From Hofstenia miamia (Eukaryota; Xenacoelomorpha; Acoela), in assembly GCA_004352715.1 (NCBI GenBank), contig SCFE01000001.1, positions 2,160,018-2,224,017 on the forward strand: 64,000 nucleotides of DNA. The letters run 5' to 3'. Shown piece after piece: positions 1-11,989 of this stretch (its first letter is position 1; each line of letters starts with the position of its first letter). The notes under the pieces were generated by a model. That model did not search any database, was not told the origin of the DNA, and was given only the letters and a program-made list of their open reading frames with translations. The position numbers were made by a program, and so were the translations under genes.

Positions 1-236
1 GTCCGTCTAGGCTAACATACATATGCATTAACATGTTAGTGTATATGCATCCAAAACCTTCACTCAATTTTGCAAAAGTTAGCATGTGTCTAATATACCG
101 AAAGGAATGGTGTTTATTAAACAACAAATAAATAGCTTAAGCATGCTTATGTGTCCACAGTATATTGAGTCACTCAATTTATAACAACAGAATATGCTTT
201 AACTAAAACTAAAACAATAATATGTACTTGTTTCAG

Positions 237-387
237 ATATGAAGACCCCATTTTATATGAAATTAAAGCACAAATATCTGTTCTTGATTATGGGCCAAGT
301 AATGTGGAGTTCTTTAATCCGTTTAACAAATCAATTAGTTTTGATTTGTTAAATAGATTTACATTACAAGGAAAGAATAACTGTTAA
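237..387 (+). CDS. terminal exon of an unrecognised gene that extends left of the window
   Basis: A good acceptor (pyrimidine-rich tract, then TTTCAG ending at 236) opens a frame that reads one carried-over base and then 49 codons to TAA at 385-387. The peptide begins YEDPILYEIKAQISVLDYGP and ends LLNRFTLQGKNNC. It has ordinary globular composition, unlike the translated A+T-rich spacer around it, and no other frame stays open as far. I do not recognise the family. Upstream exons must lie before base 1 or in the first 200 bases, where I see none. The main uncertainty is whether the exon is expressed; the splice site and composition are the only support. Confidence 0.5.
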
Positions 388-2627
388 ATGTTAATTTGAA
401 ATTACTATTTGCAATATTTGTAATTATTTCATTCCATTGATAATAATGGTTCAGAGCAGAAGTATGATTTAATTCCTGTTTACATGCGCACTTTTATCTG
501 GATTTCAATATATTTAAAATGAAAGAGTTCATATAAATGCATTTGCATAAAATAGTACATACTACATATCGACCTATTTGATTAGCATTCTCAAAGATTT
601 CAATCTTACGGATTATTCTTTGTAAATTACCTGTATCCGCTCTTATGGGCATGCATTTTAATAAAAACGTCAGCTGACAACACTGATGCATATATATGGG
701 CGACTATATTTATTTATAAAAGTAAGCGTAGGCTTCTATTTTAAAAATATGTGTATGGCTCGTTGATTGCAATTGAAAAAATCAATATTGGTCCTAGAAA
801 TAATTGCTGACGTACACTTATTATATTAATATTACAAAGAACTTAAAGAATTGAGAACAACAAAGTGTAGAATGCATAAACGTAAACGACTACCCCAACG
901 TATAATATTATTGAGCACAATATTATTTCTTCACTTGCTAGACAACTTTAATAGCATAAATGGAACCCAATAAATATTTCTCTAATATTCAGCATCTTCA
1001 AAACTATTTCTGCAATTTTTTTAACACAAAGTTTAACTAAATGTAAAAACTATTAAAGTTAACTAAAATATTTAAAATTTCCTCAAAATAACGAAATATA
1101 TTAGGAAATTGTGTAACACAAAAAACTTTAAAAAAGTCTTCCTTTGAATTTTATAGATGCAACATATGATTGATGAAAAGGATAAACGACTAAAATTAGA
1201 CATTGAACAATAAGAATGCTTTGTTTTTAGAAACTTTTAAATTGCTATGTCGAAAAAAAATATAGATTTGCATAAAAAAATGTGAACAATATTCATCACA
1301 CAAACTGAAATACAGTTCGACGTTGAAGATTTGTTTAGTAATCTTCAAGATATCTTGGTCTTATAGCGAATCAAGCGTAGAACAAATGGCAAGGCAATTA
1401 ACCAGAATAATCTCTGAACATAAGACATATAAATGGAAATTTTTGTCAGATTTGTAGAGTACAAGCAGTTCAATCACATACATGCATGTCATCAAAGCCA
1501 TCCTTAAATTATGATTGTAGAAAAATAGTTTTCATGGACAACTTAAATAGCTATCGTTATAAAATTTGAAGATGGGCAATTATCTAGATACAATGTGCAG
1601 TGATCACTGTATATTTTAGCTGTTGATTCTCCAGGTGTAATTTAAAATTATCATTAATCTCTTTGCAATAATTTACATACTTCGCAAAAATTAGAGGTGC
1701 TTACACCAAGATCAATAACAAAGTACAACAACCTGGTGTTTATGTTTAAGGAAATCAAAATCAGCCGTAAGCTGCCAATGAACAATTTGTAAAATATAAT
1801 CAACGTGCGAATAAATGCATAAATAATATATTGCCAACTAACAATTATTAGAACAATTCTTTCACCACAAATTCTTGCAAACTTTGGAACAAATTACCAA
1901 ATTAGCATTAAACAGGAAAGAAACCTTAAAAAATTATAAAAAATTATTATATTAGCAGAGCAAAATAAAAAGTTCATTTAAAATCTGTAGCGACAAATCG
2001 AATATATTCTATCTTTTTTAATTGTGTGATTGTATTGATGTTCTTAATTATATTTTTAGTGTTTTAATTTTAATTGTCTAGCTTAGTTTGTAGTGCATGT
2101 GTATGTTTAGGTGTTTGTATATATTGTAAATATGTATTATACTTAATTGTACATATGCAAATTGTGCAAACGAATAAAGCTATTGAACACAATATTTTGA
2201 AACAAACCAATAAAGTATTGATTGAGTTTGACATGAATTATCCATTGATATTTAAATTTCCATTAAGTAATAGAAGTAAAATAAATGTTTAATGTTGCAC
2301 ATTCAAATCTCATTGTTTTTTAATCACTACGAAAAAGTAGTTGTTGAAACTATGAAAAATAAATCCAAACTAATAAACCTGAATATAATTGCAATCATAC
2401 ATAATTGAGTATAGTCTTACAATCCTAAAAATATTTTAAGATAGCGTTTGGTCTAATTAACCTCCAAAATTAAATACCTGGAATAGAATAATAGAAGAAT
2501 ATCTATTAAGAGTGCAAAATTTACAATCAATAACAATGACTTGCACTGAAAATACATTTTTTTGTCAAAAAAGAACTACAAAACTAAGAAAAAATTCTGC
2601 ACTTATTCTATGAGTTTGAATTTTATG
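388..2627. other. A+T-rich intergenic sequence, nothing recognised
   Basis: I see no exon with splice sites, no transposase motif and no terminal inverted repeat here. Short open frames (for example 494-691 minus and 2074-2292 plus) have the low-complexity composition of random A+T-rich DNA. Confidence 0.5.
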
Positions 2628-4440
2628 TTAATATGAATTTTTAAACGATAGATTTAATTTTTTATAACTATGAATCTGTTTCATTTGCTTGGATAATTCA
2701 TTCCATAGTCTGTATTAGTAAAATAATCTTTCATTGGGCTTTTGCGGAATAACACTAGTTCATAGACATGCTCTTTGACTATACTAAATATAGTTAAAGT
2801 TTAAAAATTTTAGTTGATCTAGGGTGCAAAGGTGTAGTGAATAAGAAATTTTTTTATCGATTATTAAAGTTACTGCAATCTACACTAAATAGAAAAACTG
2901 TACAGAAAGAACTATTAAGTACCAACTGCTTATTATTTCTTTTATTTGTTGTAAAGGTAAAGATAACAATTCTTGGTTACTGAAGTAAGTCATTTTAGTT
3001 TTAGAACTTGTTTGCATTCTGTAGGTAAATTCTTTGTCATTTATTTTAAAATTGATAAGAAAAAATGATATACTTTAGTACTTGGAATAAGCGAAGCAAT
3101 TCTTTGACTGGTAAGGAACCGTAAATCGGGGCTACTTTGAACAAAAAAATTAAATCTTCCAATGTGATTTAACTACAAAATCAATGTCTTTTATATATAT
3201 ATGTAAGTGTATAAGGTGTTCAGTTATAAAATACTTCTAAGATCTTCTGTTGTATGTTTTCATATAATCTTTTGACATTCTTGTAACCGCATTATTATTA
3301 CTAATGACAATTCTGTTCATTCATTTGAAAATCTTCCTTATCTTTTTTGGGATTGTCAGATGGTTTTGTTAATAACTAATAAGAATATGTATATTTTGAA
3401 ACAACCAGAGATTTAAACAATATTGTGATCCATTTGCTTGGCAACCAAGATTTTCAATTTCATATTAGCAGCCATTTCTTGAATTAATGAATTTACATGT
3501 TGTTCGAATTTTAGTTGACTGTCTATTAATACTCCCAAATATTTCATTATTGGTTGCTCCAATATTTCTTTGTTATTAATATATAGTTTTTTCTTTTTTC
3601 GTTCTTTGCTTAATTGATTTATTTGAATAAAGACTATTTTTCCAACACTTAGGGACATCATATTTTTATTATAATAATCATGTATGAAATATAAATTTGA
3701 TTGGAGTTCATGTTTGCAGTATAAATTAATGATCATCTTCATATAACATACAATATATTTTTAGGTGATTTGAAATATCATTTATATAGATACTAGATTA
3801 CAGCGGTCCTGTACAGACCCTTATAAAAATTCGTTGAGTGTATTATAATATATAAGTTTAGGATTTATAATTAGAGACTGCAATATATGAATTAGTTTCT
3901 TTTGGTCCTTACAACAATTAGTTGGTATATTTAATGCCATTATGAAAATTAGAATTTTTTAAGTTACGTGATATTATATTATTAAAGAAACCGTTTTCAT
4001 AATTTAGATTGCATAAAACCAGTGAAATTCTAACTTAGTTTATAACGGAAAAATATTACAAAGAATTTTCTGTGTCATAACCATATTTCTAAAATGAAAT
4101 AATTCTTGTTAAAGTGAGGTTTCCTTTCATCTAATTGTGCAAAATTGGACTAACATTTAAATTTGTGGTTTACAAAGTTAGGTGAATAAGTTTTTCGCAG
4201 TTGTCTTCCACAATACACATTGTTAGAAAGAAATATGATACTATCATCGGCATATTTAATTTTAACCTGTTTCCTATTATGTATTGCTGGACCACTGATA
4301 TACTTGATTGGGCGGATCCTATTTGTTCTTATTCTTCATGTAAGATTGTTTATTGAGTCAAATGCTTTAAATAAATTCAGTTTTCAGAGGCCATTAAAAG
4401 CGTCTTTATTGGAAAATCAAAACAGTGTTAGATACTTTTA
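2628..4440 (-). pseudogene. decayed LINE (non-LTR retrotransposon) reverse transcriptase
   Basis: Read on the minus strand, this interval holds the landmarks of a non-LTR reverse transcriptase in order. Motif A appears as LFKAFDSINN (AFD codons at 4357-4365). The catalytic box appears as KYADDSIIFLSN (YADD at 4243-4254). The post-catalytic KYLGVLIDSQLKFEQHV lies near 3525, in the only long open stretch (3413-3742). The usual C-terminal end WNELSKQ...SFKNSY runs to a stop at 2628. Several frameshifts and stops separate the blocks. AFD to YADD is shorter than normal and YADD to YLGV is longer, so there have been deletions and probably an insertion. It is a dead 5'-truncated copy; Jockey/CR1-like clades are the likely source, but the clade is not determined. 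Confidence 0.8.
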
Positions 4441-4673
4441 ATTGAAGATGTAATGGAAATAGACCGATAATTCGGACAACTTTCACAAAAACCTTTTTAT
4501 ATATAATAGCGTAATGATGGCTAGTTCAATACAATCAGGATATGTAGACGTTCGGCTAAATATTTATGTTACAGAGGATTTGAGACTATTTCAGAATTTT
4601 CTTCCAAAAACCAAGCAGGGATGGGACATCATCCATATATATATATATGTGTGTATATATGTATATATATATA

Positions 4674-5356
4674 CAGCCCGTAACAAAAGTTTAAGACCAT
4701 ACCACATATCCGAAATTGAGGAGGGCCAACACATTATTAAATATCTGAGTACACGGTGTTCCCGAGTAAGCGTTAGTTGACAAGAAATGGAACATTTATA
4801 ATCATATAATACATGACAAAATTAGAAAAATACCGTACCGGTAATTAGGGCCTGCAAGGGTAAAATTCATTTCTATAAACTAAACATGTTAACATGCATC
4901 CTCTTCTTACTACTTATAAATAATCGGTATTTTACTTGCATGCACACCGAATTATCCGCGTTTCAATTTGGCATCATTTACAGTTATTTGAAATGAGTTT
5001 ACTATTCTTTTCCACTATAGTTTGATGATACGTCTAGGATATAAGACAGTAGCGGCCAAAAATTTGCAAAATCGGCGCCGTTTTGAAAATATGGCTTGTA
5101 TTCACTAATCCTTCAAAATTGATTTTGCTGACTAGTCATTCCGATGTCCTGAGATTGTGTAGTTTTCGAAAGTATCAACAGTTTTTCCGGCGAAATTTTT
5201 GTCAACTAACCCTTACTCGGGAACACCCTGAGTACACTATTAGTTTTTATGAATTTTTTACATTAGAGATTGTTATCGTAACTTAAAAATTGTGTAGTTT
5301 TTTTCGCATCAGTCTCCTAGGGAAATTGTTTGGTCTTAAACTTTTGCTACAGATAG
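4674..5356. mobile_element. non-autonomous Tc1/mariner-type element with long imperfect inverted repeats
   Basis: The left end reads CAGCCCGTAACAAAAGTTTA and the right end, reverse-complemented, reads CTATCTGTAGCAAAAGTTTA. Both continue into AAGACCA. A TA dinucleotide flanks each end (4672-4673 and 5357-5358), as expected for Tc1/mariner insertion. A second inverted pair lies inside: GGTGTTCCCGAGTAAG near 4755 faces its complement near 5212, each next to a TTGTCAACTAAC-type block. There is no transposase frame. The structure is that of a foldback-like MITE of about 680 bp. Confidence 0.7.
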
Positions 5357-5376
5357 TATGTATGTATGTATGTATG
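5357..5376. repeat. (TATG)n microsatellite ending at an ambiguous base
   Basis: Perfect TATG units run up to a single n at 5377 that looks like a contig join. The tract starts at the TA target duplication of the preceding element. Confidence 0.8.
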
Positions 5377-5377
5377 N

Positions 5378-6614
5378 ACACACTAACTACAATACTTCTT
5401 GTCATGATTTACCTGTAAAATATAATGTCTACCATTACTTTTGATTTGCGACAAAAATTGAAAAAATGTTAATTAATCCAGTTAGTAACCTTTTCGCGTG
5501 ACAGGTCATATATCTTTATAAGTTCCTGCCATGTATAATTTTACCAAGGACATACAATAAATGGGGGTTTCCCAGTTATTCAATTTTAAATTTACTAAAC
5601 TGGATTCATACATTTCGAAGCAATATTATGTAATTTTCTATTTTATGTTTATTATTCCCAGCGGTTAAACATTCTAAAAAACATTTTTTACTAAATCTTT
5701 CACATAATGCCAACCACTTTCAAGCATATAGATAGATTATTATATATAAAATTCAGTTGTTGAAAATCTAAAAAATCCACAAATCTGGATTAAAATATCA
5801 GTCGATATGTAAGCAACTTTAAGATATGATTGGAACAGAAAAAATACATTTGCAAACAGCCCTTTACACTCACTATTTTAAAAATCGAGAGAAAAATCAC
5901 ATTTTTTAGTTGTAACTCTTGGTAAAAAGAAAAATGTAACTTCAATCAATAAAATATCATGTGTAACTAAGACTAGAGGATAATTATGCATTTGCATATT
6001 TTTATATTAAAATGCATATTTTGTGTGATTTCGATAATAAAATCATATTTTCTAGACACCTGCATATCAATACATATTTTGGTTAAAAAAAGGTTGCAGC
6101 ATGTTTATAATCATTAGTAAACATAAGATACCAACTTGAGGTCATTATACGAGTAATTAAAAGGCGCGTTGCAAGCAAATTTACTCAGCTAATTCATCCA
6201 ATCAAAATGAAAATATTTGCCACCATTTTTTAAAGTGCTATGTTATATTTATATTGTATTAAGTTGCTTTAAAATTTATATTGCACATAAAGGAGTTTCT
6301 ATTAATCTTTGGATAGTTTGACGCTATTTTCAGTGCACAATTAGTTATATAATTTACTAAATTTTTACTACATATTTTATGATTTTTTGATGCATATTTA
6401 TCTGAGCCCAACTTATAAGCATTAGTGTATAGGGTACATTAATGATTTAAAATAGAGTTTTATCCAAATATCGAACAAACAAAATGAATTATAAAAAGTT
6501 GCTGTTACACAGACATTAGTTTGAATAAAAATAAACACATTTACTGCACTCAATTTGATTAGTAAACTACGCATTTCATGAGAAGTTAAGGCACTATTAT
6601 CAAGCAGCTAGGTG
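5378..6614. other. A+T-rich spacer, nothing recognised
   Basis: No coding block, repeat end or splice-bounded frame can be supported here. TGCATATTTT-like words recur around 5990-6090 but do not form a regular array. Confidence 0.45.
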
Positions 6615-6888
6615 TCAGCGGGGTGATGCTCTAGCGCGGTGTGCGCTTCCATCTTTATAGTCTTTTCTCTGCAATGCCACCACGCGGATATCCTGAACAA
6701 CTTCCAAAAACCAAGGAAACGCCTTCCAATCCAAATTTACTCTGTAATCCTTAAATCCCCGCACGGAAAACAAAATATTGTGTGTATCTTTAAGAGCAGA
6801 ATACTCAGAATCGTACCCCATTAAAAGATGCGTATACTGTTGCAAAGCTTTCATTCGCTTGCTTTTACTATATTCTGATTTATTATAC
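6615..6888 (-). CDS. possible terminal exon, protein not recognised
   Basis: On the minus strand an acceptor (TGTAATTTAG) precedes a frame that opens at 6888 with one carried-over base, then reads YNKSEYSKSKRMKALQQYTH, and stays open to a stop at 6615. The middle part (VNLDWKAFPWFLEVVQDIRV) has the amphipathic, Trp-rich composition of a folded domain, and the base composition is richer in G+C than its surroundings. I do not recognise the family. The tail (AHRARASPR) looks less protein-like and may lie beyond the true end. It could be the last exon of a minus-strand gene or a fragment carried by a transposon. No upstream exon was found. Confidence 0.3.
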
Positions 6889-7419
6889 CTAAATTACAAA
6901 ATGTTCGCATTAATAAAGATAACTCCAAACCATTCAATCTAAAATTCAGTTACTAAATTTATCGACTGTCTATATAAACGGAAGACTAAATAGCAAAAGT
7001 GCTAGGAAACAATATAGATAACTCAAGAGTAATGAAAATATACTTAACCCTAATAACATAGGTATGGGGCTCGGATATATAAGGCAGCAAAATGAATATT
7101 TGCTGTGCAAAACAAGTTCTCTAAACCTTAACCTTAGAATGCATAACATAGTCAATTGACAATAACTAAAAATTACAATTGTGTTGATTATTAAAGATTA
7201 AATTTGAACCCCGGCCAATCAGAAATGCTGTAAAAAGTTAAATATTACCCTTGATGTATTTGTTTTATCCCCTAATTAGCGTGATGTGGAGCTTAGTGCC
7301 AATTATTTTAGGTTACATAAACTGGTCAACTGACCATGTTCACTGTTGGCGCACTAAACCTTGAATCCTTATCACATACGTTGTACGCGAGTTACTATAA
7401 CATGGAAAGCTCTCAAATG
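6889..7419. other. A+T-rich spacer, nothing recognised
   Basis: Contains only short frames and no repeat ends that I can pair. Confidence 0.4.
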
Positions 7420-8990
7420 AGGCGTTGGTAAGCTGCAAGCTATTGATTATCTGTCAGCTAGTTAGGCAGATAGTTCTCATCAGAGTGAAATTGATAACAA
7501 CCGAGAACACCAGACTGAATATGGTACTATGGCTTACGAAAGTAGTGATTTCTCATCTGATGACGCATGTGACAATTATGATAGAATGGCTTTTTCGAAT
7601 GATCCCCCTAACATTCAGCCGTGCTCTTCATCATGTTTGAATTTGGAATAGCCTTATTTACCAACAGCACTACTGCTACAAACACGAACATGAAATATAA
7701 TTCGACATTACGTGGGGACAATACAATTGATCAATAATCAAGTAAATACAGAATTGGATTGTTTCCAGGAAATACTTGGTCATGGCAGTGTTGGTCAAAG
7801 TCAGCTACACTAATCCAACCAATCAAAGAAATGGCAACCCAGACTGGCGCCATCATTGATATATCGAAATTATTTGCTTAAATTGGACTGATGATTGCTC
7901 ATGATGCACCAGGAAGACCCATATTTCCACCAACAATGGAAATTCAACTTTTGAATATCTAACAAAAACATCTGAAATTTGGCGATAAGAGTCCAAGTCA
8001 ACGCTAAAAAGAAGATGACAAATTTTGTAATGTTTGTTAAAAATGGTCGACAGTCGTGGTCAATTCTTTGAAATGTTACTGACAAGATTCACATGCTACT
8101 GTCGACAAGCAGCTCTTCGTTTGCAGATCACGCAGCCAATTTACACAATATATGAAATCTAAACCTGACAGGTTTGGAATGAAGTTTTGGTTGATATAAA
8201 ATAGCTCAATTCCGTGCTTCATGGGCAATCATATTTGAGTAAGGATGGCCATATTGTCTCGAAACTAGTCAAGCCTTATTTTGGTTTGGGCCTGAACATC
8301 ACAACAGATAATTTTTTTTACATCAATTGGTTTGAGTAAAAAATTACTCCAACAAAATACGACCCTGCTTGGAATAATCCGGGCAATTGAAAGGATCTGC
8401 CAATAATCTTCCCGCAATGAAAATTTTGGTAGTTTAAGAGTACATTTGCTTACCATCACGAAGGAAAAACGATGATTGTTACATATCAAGCCAAAATAAC
8501 AAAAGCGTCACGCTAATTTCATCAATTCATGATGCCTCAAAAACGGCCAGCAATAATGCAGGGAATCCGAAACTAATTAAAGTATACAATGCTACCGAAG
8601 GTGGAGTTGATAGCGCCGATCAGATGCTAAAATATGACACCACAAAAATTGCCTCTTGGCAGGGGCTCTTCATGCTCTTAGGAATATTGTTGATATTGCA
8701 GCTCTTTATTTTCGTAAATTATCTGCACCAACTAGGAATTTTCAATGGCAGTCGAAGAGATATTTTTATAGAGAAAACACCCGTATAGTAATCTACAGAA
8801 CATGGTGAAGACAAAAATTGCACGCACAATGCCTGTCAGAATAGCCTACTGTAAGCTATGCAAGGACTGTAAAACGAATAAGACAAAAAACTCCTGTATT
8901 ATTTGCGATATGCTTACATAGACTCCTGCTTCAAGTCTATTTGTGAAAACTGTTTGCAAATGCTTCTCTTTTTTAGACTTACAATTATTA
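7420..8990 (+). pseudogene. decayed piggyBac transposase
   Basis: Blocks typical of piggyBac transposases occur in order on the plus strand, in shifting frames. An acidic N-terminal stretch (SSDFSSDDACDNYD, near 7540) is followed by FTQYMKSKPDRFGMKFWL near 8140, LGLNITTDNFFYI (TTDNFF box) near 8290, FTSIGLSKKLLQQNTTLLG, and then YNATEGGVDSADQM near 8590, which carries the third catalytic-type Asp. A Cys-rich tail with ICENCLQ follows near 8940. Many stops and frameshifts show it is old and dead. It is clearly a different, more diverged copy than the piggyBac at 19490-21752. TTAA-flanked ends could not be defined. Confidence 0.85.
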
Positions 8991-9368
8991 TAGCATGGTT
9001 AACCTGAATCCCTCCAAATCTTATTTGCACAGTATTTCAAAAAGAATTATAAGGCACTCTAAATTTCAGGTTTGTTGTCGGGACGCCGCTTTTTTTGAAT
9101 AGCCTGTATTTACATTTTCGCCTATAAAGGATCTGATCACGCCTGAACAAGGTGCATAAAGGGCATTCATAATTTAAAAATATCTATGAAAGAAACATCA
9201 GTTTGAATATTTACGGTCATGTAGATATCTACACAATTATGCAAACACTTGAATTCATCAAGGTTCTTGTGATGACAGAATTTTAAATTGTAAATTTTAA
9301 ATTCAAATCGAATTGAAGGTTATCATAGTAAGTAAGAGATCAACATTTCATTCATAATCAGAATTGAG

Positions 9369-10450
9369 ATGGGTAAGACGAAGGAGCTTTCATCCGAATA
9401 TCGAGCACAAATCGATGCATTGTCGAATTAGGTACTGTCTCAGAGGTAACTCGCACTCAGACTGAAGATCTGCCAAGGCACATTACACGTTGAAGATGAT
9501 TCGCCAGACAGGTGGTTACAAGTCAAAGTCTCGATTTGGGCGACGAGCAGTCACAATTGAGCGAACAAACAACTTGATTAAACGTCTTGTTATGTCCTCT
9601 CCGAACATGTCCAGCAAAGAAATTCGGTCGAGATTGGATTGGACTATTCGCGGACGATTACATTCCGAATTGGAAGATCGTCTCCGATTTCCACGACGAT
9701 ATGCCAATTGGACATCCGAAGACTGGTCTAAAGTCATGTTCAGCGCCGAGAGCAGCTTTGCCCAGTTTTGTATTGGACGTACATTTGTGAGAAGACCACC
9801 AAATCAGCGATTCAACAAGCGATACCTTTAGCCAACTGTAAAGCAGATGTGTATAAGAGAGGTCTGGAGTTGCATTTCTGCGTCTGATCGAGATGGCATG
9901 TTGTTCCTACCACCTCATACCACAATGAAAGCGAAGAATTATCTTGAAATGTTGAAGGAAAAGCTCCTTGCCTGGACGACACTGAGAGAAACCAGCATTT
10001 TTCAACATGACGGTACCCCGGTGTCATCGGGCAAAGTTGGTCAAGGCTTGGCTTCAGCAAAAATCTTTCACGGAGCTACCAAACTAGCCTGGGTAATCGA
10101 CTGACCTGAATGTCATAGAGAACTGCTGGGCAGTTATGAAAAAAAAGGTAGCAACCAAGAATCCATCATATAGTGAACTGTGCAAGGCGATCAAGGAGAT
10201 ATGGACATACGAAATAAATCATGGTAAATCTGTGCTTCTTTGGTGTCTTCAATGCCTCGCCGGTTAAAGGCGGTCATTGTTGCTTGCTACTGAACTTTCA
10301 CTGACGGCTCTAGTTCGCTAATTTGGTATTTTACAATAGCAAAATTTGATTGACAAATATATAATTTGTTTTTTTATAATATAAATTTCAAAAAAGCATT
10401 TTGCGTTTTATCGATAGGTGATCATAAACATTTGGTTGTAGCTGTAGAAC
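9369..10450 (+). pseudogene. decayed Tc1 transposase with right terminal repeat
   Basis: The frame begins MGKTKELSSEYRAQIDAL at 9369, the usual start of one Tc1 subgroup, but is soon broken by stops. Later blocks match Tc1 in order: LIKRLVMSSPNMSSKEIRS, NWTSEDWSKVMFSAESSF (first catalytic region, with A where D is expected), RTFVRRPPNQRFN, ISASDRDGMLF, SIFQHDGTPVS (second Asp region) and SMPRRLKAVI near 10250. The right inverted repeat is probably the GGTGATCATAAACATTTGG stretch ending near 10450. I could not find a matching left repeat, so the element may be truncated or rearranged at its 5' side. It is non-functional. Confidence 0.85.
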
Positions 10451-10589
10451 TTTACTATACTTAGATATGAGCTAATGCTGATATGCTGACTATAGGCTAT
10501 TTTTATAGCTTACTTACTTGAATATACTTTTAACCTGCTTACTCTGTTCAGTATATATGAGTGTTGTTGTGTTTTAACTTTATAAACAA

Positions 10590-11985
10590 AGAATGGCTGC
10601 TCGATGTTGTAAATACCCAGCAAATGCATTCTGTTATGTGTGTTATGTGTGTGGGGGATTTTTTCACAAATCAGCCACGAAACACTATCTTGAAATAGAA
10701 GAGAAACAATGACATCACGTCCTCACCGACGGTATCTAGTGTATACAGAAAGAACACCTTATTACTCCAACCAAGATGAACTTAACGATTTGATAAGAGA
10801 AATGGCTCTAACAAAATCCAATGCAGAACTACTCATCTCAAGATTTAATCGGTGAGATTTAGTAGCCAATGATGTTAGAATTACTTCACAAAGAAAGCGA
10901 CATTGTGGATTTTCAGCTTTTCAGATGGCTTGTGCTGTTGTCATGATATTCAAGGAATGTTTGCCGCAATGGAAATTCCTTGCAATGTTTCAGATAGGCG
11001 CCTCTTTACAGAGAGTGCCTGTCGAAGCTTAAAGGCAGTTCTATTGCACAACATCCATCAGTGGCCTTCAAATTCTTTGGCGCACTCAGTGCACTGGAAG
11101 GAAACTTATGAAAATGTGAAGGTCAGTAGTTATTGTGTATACTGCTAATATGCATCCAACTGTTGAATTGAATCAACTGTAATTCTTTTAGGTAATTCTT
11201 TCTTGTCAAATATGATGACGTTTCATGGGAAGTAATAGGTGACATCAAAATGTAGCCTTTCTTAAGGGCCTTCAAGGTGGATGTACTAAATGCATGTGCC
11301 ACCTGTGTCTTTGGGATAGCCGCAACACTGAACGCAACTACAAGCAGCAATACTGGCCACTCAGAACAACATATGAAATGGGACGGCACAATGTGAAACA
11401 AGTACCACTACTTGACCTTAAGAGAATACTTATGCCACCACTTCACATCAAGCTAGGACTAATCAAACATTTTGTCAGGCAGTCGGATCAGAAAAGTGAG
11501 GGATTTCACTACATCCAGAACCTGCTTCCAAAACTCTGTGGCAAAGATTAAGGCAAGTGTGTTTGTTGATTAAGAGGTGAGTCGCCTTATCAACTCGGAA
11601 ATATTTGCTTCAAAGCTCACACCACTGGAACACTCAGCTTGGACAAGTTTTGTGGCAGTTGTATGTGGATTTTTTAGAAATCACAAAAATGGAAATTACA
11701 GAGTTGGTGGAGAATTTGGTTGATGCATACTAGAAAATAGGCTGCCGAATATCTCTTAAATTGCACGGCCTTTACAGTAACCTTGATTACTTCAAAAATA
11801 ACATAGGTGATTATTCTGAAGAACAGGGTGAACGATTTCACCAAGATATCAAATCATTTGAGGGGCGCTACAAAGGACAATATGATGAAAGCAGGATTGG
11901 AGAGTACATCCACAGTCTTTTGCACCACACTGATCCGATTTCATTCAATCCTCAGTCACACCGAAAAATGTACTTCTTCTGATGC
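10590..11985 (+). pseudogene. relic of a repetitive invertebrate protein family (copy A)
   Basis: A broken plus-strand coding region matches, from memory, a family of unnamed repetitive proteins found in several invertebrate genomes. Landmarks are a Cys pair start (FCYVCYVCGGFF near 10630), LIREMALTKSNAELLISRF near 10790, DRRLFTESACRSLKAVLLHN at 11000-11060, KETYENVK at 11100, CHLCLWDSRN at 11295, LMPPLHIKLGLIKHFVRQ at 11430 and SEEQGERFHQDIKSFEGRYK at 11816. Frameshifts occur between several blocks, so no full protein can be made. A second, shorter relic of the same family lies at 51760-52370. Copy number and conserved block order suggest a transposon origin; I cannot name the superfamily. 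Confidence 0.65.
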
Positions 11986-11989
11986 ATTT

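Noticed and set aside
4220-4441. 73-codon plus-strand frame
   Set aside because: It is the antisense of the LINE reverse transcriptase block with YADD, which is the meaningful strand.
9516-10060. Minus-strand frames 9516-9737 and 9812-10060
   Set aside because: Antisense of the Tc1 transposase relic, with no domain of their own.
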